64,000 nucleotides of DNA from Plasmodium brasilianum (lineage: Eukaryota > Apicomplexa > Aconoidasida > Haemosporida > Plasmodiidae): assembly GCF_023973825.1 (NCBI RefSeq), contig NC_090124.1, positions 898,501 through 962,500 on the forward strand, read 5' to 3'. The notes below the pieces were generated by a model. It did not search any database, was not told the DNA's origin, and saw only the letters and a list, made by a program, of their open reading frames with translations. How positions within the stretch are numbered: the stretch's first letter is position 1; the number at the start of each line of letters is the position of its first letter. Below, piece by piece: positions 56,635-64,000 of the stretch. The position numbers and the translations under genes were made by a program.

Positions 56635-59600
56635 ATGGATCCAAGTTCTTTTAAAAATTTTCCGGTATTTTATGTAAAAAATAAAGGTACAAATATATAT
56701 ATATATATATAAGCAAATTAAGAAAATACAAATGTAAACTAAAGTTCGAGGGCAATACTAAAAAATGTACAATATGTGTAGTAGTTTAAAAGAATGTACA
56801 TGTAAAACAATATGTTGCATCCATATAGCAGGTGTACTCCCAATTACAATTCATGCGAACCTTTTGGTGCTATATATACATATATATTTACGTGTATGTA
56901 TGCACATATTTACATGTCTGTGCGGACATATTTACATTTGTTTATGCACGTATTTACATGTCTGTATGGACATATTTACATTTGTTTATGCACGTATTTA
57001 CATGTGTGTATGCACATATCTACATGTTTGTGTATGGACACATTTAAGTAGTAAACACTTGTATACTATCGAGATTATTCCGTTTCACACCTGTTCGCTT
57101 CACCCCTTTCAGAACCGGTAAACATAGACAGTGAATATTTTTCAGAGTGCATAAGAAGTTATGAAGAATATATTAATGGTTGTTTTGATTTTCTGCCATT
57201 CAATGAATTAGTTGTAGATAATGAAAAGAAGTTTTTAATTGAACGTTATTGTGATTTTTTTGTTTTCTACAACTGTGAGAGGGTAATATGTACAATAATA
57301 GAAGAACAATGTAAGAAGAAAACAATACATTTTTTTGAAACCCTGGATTTAAAAATAAATAATAAAGAATTTAAAAATGCAGAAGATTTTTTAAAATATT
57401 TTGTAAATATATGGAACAATTTCTTATCAGTTATAATACATTTAGAAGATTTGTTAAAATCGTTTAATTCTTATAATAAAATTACGTACGCTAATTTTGA
57501 CTCTCCGTCATATATATTTAATGAGCTGTGGAAAGAGTATACTAATAATTTTCCAAATATAAAAAATGTGTTAATATCTAGTGCTTCAGATTATTTAAAA
57601 TGTGATAAAATATACTGTGAAACCAAGTTTTATCAGTACATATGTTTGAATATGCATGATGAAGATACTTCATATGAGGAAGGTGTAGACGGGTGCCTTG
57701 ACATGAAACATAGGGATCGAAGTAATATAAGTATCAGTAGGACAAGTAATAATGGTAAAGGTTATAAGAGCTTTGGCTGTAGTAGTGGTGACCTAACTAG
57801 CAGTAGTTACGACATTAGGGGTAGTAAAGAAAGTAACAATAGCAATAGATGTGATAGAGGTCATAGTGGGGGGAAGGAACGATTCGATTGGTCTAAGCTG
57901 GATAAAGATATGAACATAAATAATGATACATATAACAGTGAAATGGAAAAAGTAAAGGAGGAAAAAAGGGGGAATGTCAATAGTACTTGCTTTGTATCCC
58001 ATAATACAGGAGATTGTCAAATAAAAGTGAAAAAAAATGAGGAGAATATACATAAAAGTGGTAGTATCAAGATGGTGGAAAAAATTAATGATAAGCTACT
58101 ATCCATGAGCTTAAAAATTATTGATATGTTAGGGCTATATGTTGAATTAGAACAGGTTTATAAAAATGAGACGTATGCATATTATAAAGAAAAAATAGAT
58201 AAACAGAATGAACAAAATATGGAAAATGGCTATATAATGGATACTAAGCAAATTTATGATTTTCCAAATAAAATTGAAAATTATTTATGTCATGAACAAA
58301 TGAGATGTCGTAAATTCTTAAAAGAAGAAACGGAAATTTCAATTTTGAAAATGTTAAAAGAATTATTAATAGTAAAACATAAAGATATATTATTTAAAGA
58401 GGAAAATATTAAATATTGTATTATTAATGAAAAATATGACTCGTTAAGAATTTTATATTTATTTTCTCTTAATTTAAATAGTACTGAAGAATTTTGTAGA
58501 TTATTTTTTAAAGCAACTGAAACGTTGGGTGTTGAGTTAATTAATGATTTAATAAGTAAAAGAAATAATATAAATGCGTTAAATGATTCGTTTATCCATT
58601 TGTTAAATTTCAAATTAAATATTGACAGGATTATTATCATGTCGTTTAGATACTCTTCTTTTTTCACAAAACGATGGAAAGAAGTTTTTGAACATTTTTT
58701 AAATAAAGGAATGCATGCAGAAAGTTATATACCTGTTATACTAAGTATATATTTAAATAATTTAATGATGATGCATAATGCTTGCTTGAAGAAGCTACGA
58801 AAATATTTCATCCTAAATAAGCAGCTGAAGAATGGTGAAAACATCAACAAATACTTGTTGTACGAAAAAAGCTGGAAAACATACTGTACGCAGCCACAGA
58901 TAGCTAGTAAAGGTGAGGACATTGTTTCTACAGATAGCGAAACATTATTTGCGGTAAAGAAGTATTTAAAAAATAGAAAAAGAAAAAAGAAATTCCTGAA
59001 CAGTAATAAGATATTTGGTTTGAATGTCTCAAAGAGGTATGATGACAATAACGAAGAAAATAATGGTGGAAAGGACGGCAATGAAGAGAATGGCAAAAAG
59101 GAAAACGGCTATGATGCCTATAATGGTAGCAGTAGTAGCAGCAGCGATAGTAACAATAAAAAGGAGCTTCACTTACACACAAAAAAAATTGAAAAGTTGT
59201 TTAAAAAATATCATGATATAGGTAAATGCATTATGAATATAATAACAATTGTCCTTAGCCTTTTTAAATATATAAGTGATAAAGAAAAATTTGAAAAGTA
59301 TTATCGAATTTTTATGTGTAAGAGGTTAATAAATGACGATTCTTTTAACATCATTTTGGATATTAAAGTTTTTAAAACTCTTAAAAAAGAATGTGGTGCA
59401 CAGTTTACTAAAAAGATAGAAACTATTCTGAAGGATATGAAATTTACATCTAGAATTTTGCAAAATTTTTATAATGAATTACCACGAAATAGTTCAAAAT
59501 TGTTGAGAAGGAGAAAATATTTTGTTAATGTTATTTTTAATGAAATCTGGGATTATAGTAATATAGAAGACACTATTATTTACCCGCAAATGATTAAATT

Positions 59601-60444
59601 GTGTAATGATTATTTTTATCAATATTATAAAAATTACAATAAGGCAAAAAACATTCGCTTTTTACCATTATTTGGCTTATGTACGTTAAAAGTAAATTTA
59701 GCAAGAGTGAGCAAAAAATACACTAGCTGGACTAACCACTTTGCAAATGCTTCTAACAACTACGATGCAGTTTTCGCGGGGAATGGGTCGACAGAGGGAC
59801 CAAACGGTAGCAGCGGAATTGGTGGCATAAGCAGTTGCAGTAATACTATTAAGAATTGTAATAGTAATGATTATGGTGGAAATGATGCAGATGATAATAA
59901 TGGCAGTATTCCCAATTCCCAGGAAAAGAAAAAGAAAAAATTTTTTTTTACTGTTACCCTGCTGCAAGCCATTGTACTACTATTATTTAACGAAAAGAAC
60001 GAATATAATATAAGTGAAATAAACACACAGACAGGTATTTCAAATGATAATATAATACGTTACTTAAAATCTTTATATAGTGTTGATAAAACAAAAATTT
60101 TAAATTATGATGAAATAAATCAAAATTTTAAATTAAATGTTGCATTTAAATCGGACAATAAATATGTAATAGTAAATTACTCGGATGTAACTTATAAAGA
60201 TAATGAAGTCATTCCAGCCTTGACGCAGGAGGATATTGAACTCGAAGACAGAAGTTTACATATTGATGCTGGTATTGTCAAATTTTTAAAATCAGATGGA
60301 AAATCATCAGAAAAAGATATATGTTCATATATTAAACAGAAGATGAATATCACTTCAAGTGAACAAATTAAAAATAGAATTGCTTCATTACTTAGTAGGG
60401 AATTTATATTTTTTCAAGACAATTTTTACTATTATGAACTATAA
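56635..60444 (+). CDS. Cullin family protein (ubiquitin ligase scaffold)
   Basis: Exons 56635-56686 and 57113-60444; 1127 aa. Exon 1 encodes MDPSSFKNFPVFYVKNK, joined in phase 1 to EPVNIDSEYFSECI. Cullins hold an adaptor/substrate receptor at the N-terminus and a RING protein (RBX1) at the C-terminus. Seen: helical cullin repeats; a core with YYRIFMCKRLINDDSF, matching the family's F-x-x-x-Y-x-x-x-L-x-x-R-L-L segment; and a winged-helix Nedd8 domain (EDRSLHIDAGIVKFLKSD to the end, EFIFFQDNFYYYEL). The likely neddylation Lys is 1077, with Lys1074 nearby. Ser/Gly/Asn-rich inserts raise the length from the usual 750-800. Which cullin subtype it is cannot be settled by eye. A MINDY deubiquitinase sits in the same window, but no functional link is implied. 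Confidence 0.9.
56870..57050. repeat. Degenerate TTTACATGTGTGTATGCAC array in the cullin intron
   Basis: About seven degenerate copies of a TTTACATGTCTGTATGGACA-like unit within intron 1 of the cullin gene. Parallel frames over it are artefacts. Confidence 0.75.
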
Positions 60445-61073
60445 AGAATTAACCACGCAGCGTTTTATTCACTGCATTTTACTACCATACTCACGTGGAA
60501 TATTATTTATTTCTTTTCTTTTTTTTTATTATTTATTGATTCATCTATTTGAACACTTAAGCCAAAAAGTTTGTTCCATTTTACTTTAGAAAAAAAGATT
60601 ATTTTCTCCAATTTTTAACTTTTTTTATTATAAATTATATCCTTTTATTTTTTCCCCTGATTATATTTTTACCTGCACATTTTTCACGTAATTTGGTAAT
60701 TAAAAAGTGAGAAGCTTTTATACGCATCCATGCGAAAATGCGAATATATTCGTATATATACGTATGATATGCATATAAATATATATATTTGCATACCCCA
60801 TATATATCGTGTTACATAGAGATATATAATCTTTGTAAGAGTAATAACAGCATTAGTCACTGCTAATTTAATTTACTATAAACTCCCCACACGCCATTCA
60901 ACTTAATTTCTTTTTTTCAAGATATGATCATATACTTTTTATTTCTTTCAATACTTGTAAGTGCAGTAATTTGGATCTTAAAATTTTAAAAATATATTTG
61001 CTAAAAAATGGAAATGCTCTAATAGTTATTAAAAACAAATGGCTAACAACAATCCCACTGTTATTCTTAAATC

Positions 61074-61108
<35 letters not shown>

Positions 61109-61434
61109 ATAAAAAATAAGGAATAAAAAAATAAGATTAAATAAGATTTATGAAACAATTACTTCATAACTCAAGCGAGTTATATACAATATTTGCTCAA
61201 TATTATTCTGTTTTGCAAAAGCTTAAGTTTTACTAAAAAAAAAGAAAACACACACATATTAGACAAAATTACAAAACGATATATATTAACATATATCAAT
61301 AAAAATATATACATACATTTTCACAAATGTATGAATATTCCCTTTCCATTTTAAGACATGTGATAAACACGGCAAAAATGCACACAAATATTAGCTTATT
61401 CCTTTCACAGTAAAAAACATAAATGTATCCTCCA
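60445..61434. other. Convergent spacer between the cullin and SET1
   Basis: 3' flanks of the cullin (+) and SET1 (-). It holds a 27-base A run (61077-61105, one G) and TATA-rich microsatellite. Nothing coding was recognised. Confidence 0.65.
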
Positions 61435-64000
61435 TTAATTCATTCTTCCTAGGCAGGTACTTGAGCCACACAAGCAAATTAATTTTTTTCCTTCTGATTC
61501 AACACCAAACTAAAAAAAAAAAAAAAAAAAAAAAGTAAAAGAAATGAGAATAGAAATAGAAATACGAATAACAATGGAAACAGGAATAAGCATAAAAATT
61601 GGAAAAAATGATGCACAATAACACAGCAAAACAAAATAAACTGAAACAAAATACATATAAGTTTGTGAATATATTAACTCCATACAATAGAAAAATATAT
61701 GTTTTTAATCCCTACTTGGTAATCATATGTTATCTCTTCATGTGCTTCAATATCCCTCTTCGCAAAGATAACAATATGCTTTAAATTTTGGTCGCAGCTT
61801 ACTATTTTACAGAAACAATTAGGCTATAAGTAAACAAAAGTAAAAAAGTATTAGTATATAAGTGTTGTATAAATGTATACATGTGCATACGTATGTATAA
61901 TATATATATATATATATATGAAGATAGCAATTTTAACATGTGCATAATTATCTCAATTATTTTTATACCTCGCAGCTGTGGTTAATGAATCTGCTAACAT
62001 TTCCCCATTTGGTTGCATCTATAATTATATTTTCGTTTAGTCTAAACATATAACAACTACTTTCAATTTTGTCATAATACTTTTCCCTCTTGTCACTTAT
62101 TATATTTCGTATATACTCACCAATATATTCAATGACCGGCTAAAATAAAAATAATAATTACAAATAAATGGGCTAATTTTTGCTATATATTTGTATATAT
62201 AATAAACATTGTTTATTATAAAATGAAAAATAATAAAAAGTATAAAATAAATGTTGTCAGCTAGCTATTTTTACCTCTCCTTCATTAATAAATTCACAAG
62301 TGTATAGTCCGTATCCATGAATACTACTTTTTTTCACATACAGACGCGAATTCGAAGATATGTTCATTAAGTAGCGGTAGGACATTGCACTGTTAATGTT
62401 GTATTTGTACTTAACCGTCTTTCGCGCGTTCTTCTCCTAAAAAAGCGAGCATTTATGAGAATATGTGTTGTATATGTTCGTGTAACTGTGCATATATTTA
62501 TGCATGTACTTGTACGTGTATTTGCTCACAAATTTGCTACGCATATGCGCATGTATATATCCGCATATATGCGCGCTGCATACACTAATAAATGCACCAG
62601 TATACGTCTACATTGGAGCATGTACGAATTTTTACCTTTTCCAAGTCGTTTTCTTTAAAAATTGATGTGTCCAGGTTTGAATACTTACATAGCAAATTAT
62701 CATTATATATTACTTCCCTCGTACAATTTTTTGCCCTTTTTCTAACGCCCTCCCTAAAAAAGATTATACCAACAAAGAAGAATGAGTTAAATGTGTTTGA
62801 GATGGTGAGCTAAACGACTACCACGGAATGGGAAAAGGGCATATGCATGTATATTAAAAAACTATATTTACGCAAATATATACATACGTATTCACATATA
62901 TATTTAAGCATATGTATGCATGTACACGCATAATTTCGTAGAAGAGCGAGCGATGCTTCGTCCTCCCAAGTGCTAACCGATCGCTTGCTCTTTTAGAATA
63001 TTCCGAAATCCTATGGTTCAGATTCTTCCACATAAATTTGAAGAGCTTATATTTAATTTGGTACATAACACAAGGTAGTGTTAAACCGAAGAAGTCGTGT
63101 GCATCAACTAACTTGTTATGTTCAGCAGACTTATAAATATAATTTCCCAAATAATCATACAAATGGGTATATTTCATAGTACATTTTTTATATTCATCAG
63201 TAATATATATATTATTTTTAGTATTAAAAAGGGATAAGAATTTATTATATACTTCATTAATATCATGACTTTCTGCTAAGACAAATTTCTTTGAATCGAC
63301 TTCTGAAAAGTAATTAATATTTATTAAAGGACATAAAATGATAGAAAAAAAAAATTTTTCATTTTTTAATGTAATTGAAAATATGTATGCAGCTCTGATT
63401 TGTAAAAATATTTTCTGTAATACTTTATTTTGTATGTGTAATTCATTAATTTTTGCATTTTTATATATATGAAATAAATAAGAAGATGGTAAATTGAAAA
63501 ATAATCTCATATTTAAAAATCCACATGGGTAAATCATTTTGTCCCCTTCATATTTTATTACTTCTCCAATATTTAAAATATTATGACTCCCAATTTTAAT
63601 AAATTTACATTTTGAGAAATAGGTATTATTACCAATATTATATTTATAATTTGAAAAATATTTATCATTTATTCGTTTCATATACACATCGTTATTATTA
63701 TTATTTATTAAAATATTTAAAAAATATTCTCTTTTATTTGTCATATCATTATTTGCACTATTTATATATGGTGTATATCCTCTTTTCTTGGAATTCGTAG
63801 AAAAGTTACATTTGGAGGTTGCTATTTTTTTTTTTTCCTTATTTTTCTTTTTTTCATCCCAATTCTGATATACTTTATTTTGCTCATTTGAATCATCACA
63901 TTTAGAAACATGTTGTAACTTAGTTATATTTACCTTCTTGTAAATATCTGTTAATTTGAAATAAACATTTATGCTTTTCATTGGTTCATCTTTTCTCTCT
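61435..64000 (-). CDS. SET1: SET1/MLL-type histone H3K4 methyltransferase, C-terminal part, frame broken
   Basis: Transcript order: the open frame from the window edge to about 62978, then 62753-62636, 62436-62275, 62139-61969, 61824-61716, 61509-61435. It is partial: the frame is open to base 64000, so the N-terminus lies outside. Seen: FYRN/FYRC features ([45 protein letters not shown]); SET motifs [38 protein letters not shown] and EITYDYQFG; and a post-SET C-L-C-G-x-x-x-C-L-G-R-M-N end. This order is that of SET1/MLL H3K4 methyltransferases. Oddity: the exon 61824-61716 is 109 bases; PNCFCKIV and [20 protein letters not shown] lie in different frames, so one extra base (AAA, 61799-61801) breaks the SET core. 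The donor of the first exon (GTTAGC, 62977) is a choice; GTACAT at about 62930 is the alternative. Family identity is very strong. Confidence 0.9.

Overview
The window is nuclear DNA of a malaria parasite (Plasmodium). It is very AT-rich, coding regions carry long Lys/Asn/Glu-rich inserts, many genes are split by short AT-rich GT-AG introns, and it holds a CPW-WPC gene, a protein family known from Plasmodium and its alveolate relatives. The base composition and the many (TATACA)n, (GTAT)n and 16-base arrays fit a P. malariae/P. ovale-like species better than P. vivax; this species guess is inference. From memory, homologues of HAS1, FolD, DNA polymerase epsilon, a CPW-WPC protein, a cullin and SET1 lie in this order near the right end of P. 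falciparum chromosome 6, so this looks like a conserved chromosome-internal block.

Layout, left to right: HAS1 RNA helicase (+, 2 exons); an 11-exon coiled-coil protein resembling axonemal CFAP45 (-); a possible small membrane protein (-); FolD (-); two small candidate genes (13.0-14.4 kb); a MINDY-type deubiquitinase with UIM-like motifs (-); a tiny candidate gene (20.3-20.9 kb, +); WDR12/YTM1 (-); a tiny candidate gene (23.9-24.7 kb, +); a secretory, cysteine-rich single-pass membrane protein (+); a 3.3-kb gene-poor stretch; the catalytic subunit of DNA polymerase epsilon (+, 4 exons, about 3005 aa); a 4-exon small secreted protein assembled here from exons too short for simple ORF calling (-); an alpha/beta-hydrolase-like protein without its nucleophile (+); a 10-exon CPW-WPC protein (+); a 3-exon Sec14-like CRAL-TRIO protein (-); a tiny candidate gene (55.3-55.8 kb, -); a cullin (+); and the C-terminal part of a SET1/MLL-type histone methyltransferase (FYRN/FYRC, SET, post-SET) running off the right edge (-).

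Most genes are housekeeping: ribosome biogenesis (HAS1, WDR12), DNA replication (POLE), chromatin (SET1), ubiquitin pathways (cullin, MINDY), one-carbon metabolism (FolD) and lipid transfer (Sec14-like). The lineage-specific part is secretory: the cysteine-rich type I protein, the 148-aa signal-peptide protein and the CPW-WPC protein. I see no tRNA, rRNA, transposon, CRISPR array or convincing centromere.

Points that stand out: a one-base insertion breaking the SET domain frame, and a possible similar indel in a small membrane protein; FolD and a hydrolase that have lost textbook motifs; several phase-consistent small genes in supposedly intergenic DNA; and many tandem arrays, four unrelated ones with the same 16-base period, sitting mainly in introns and promoters.
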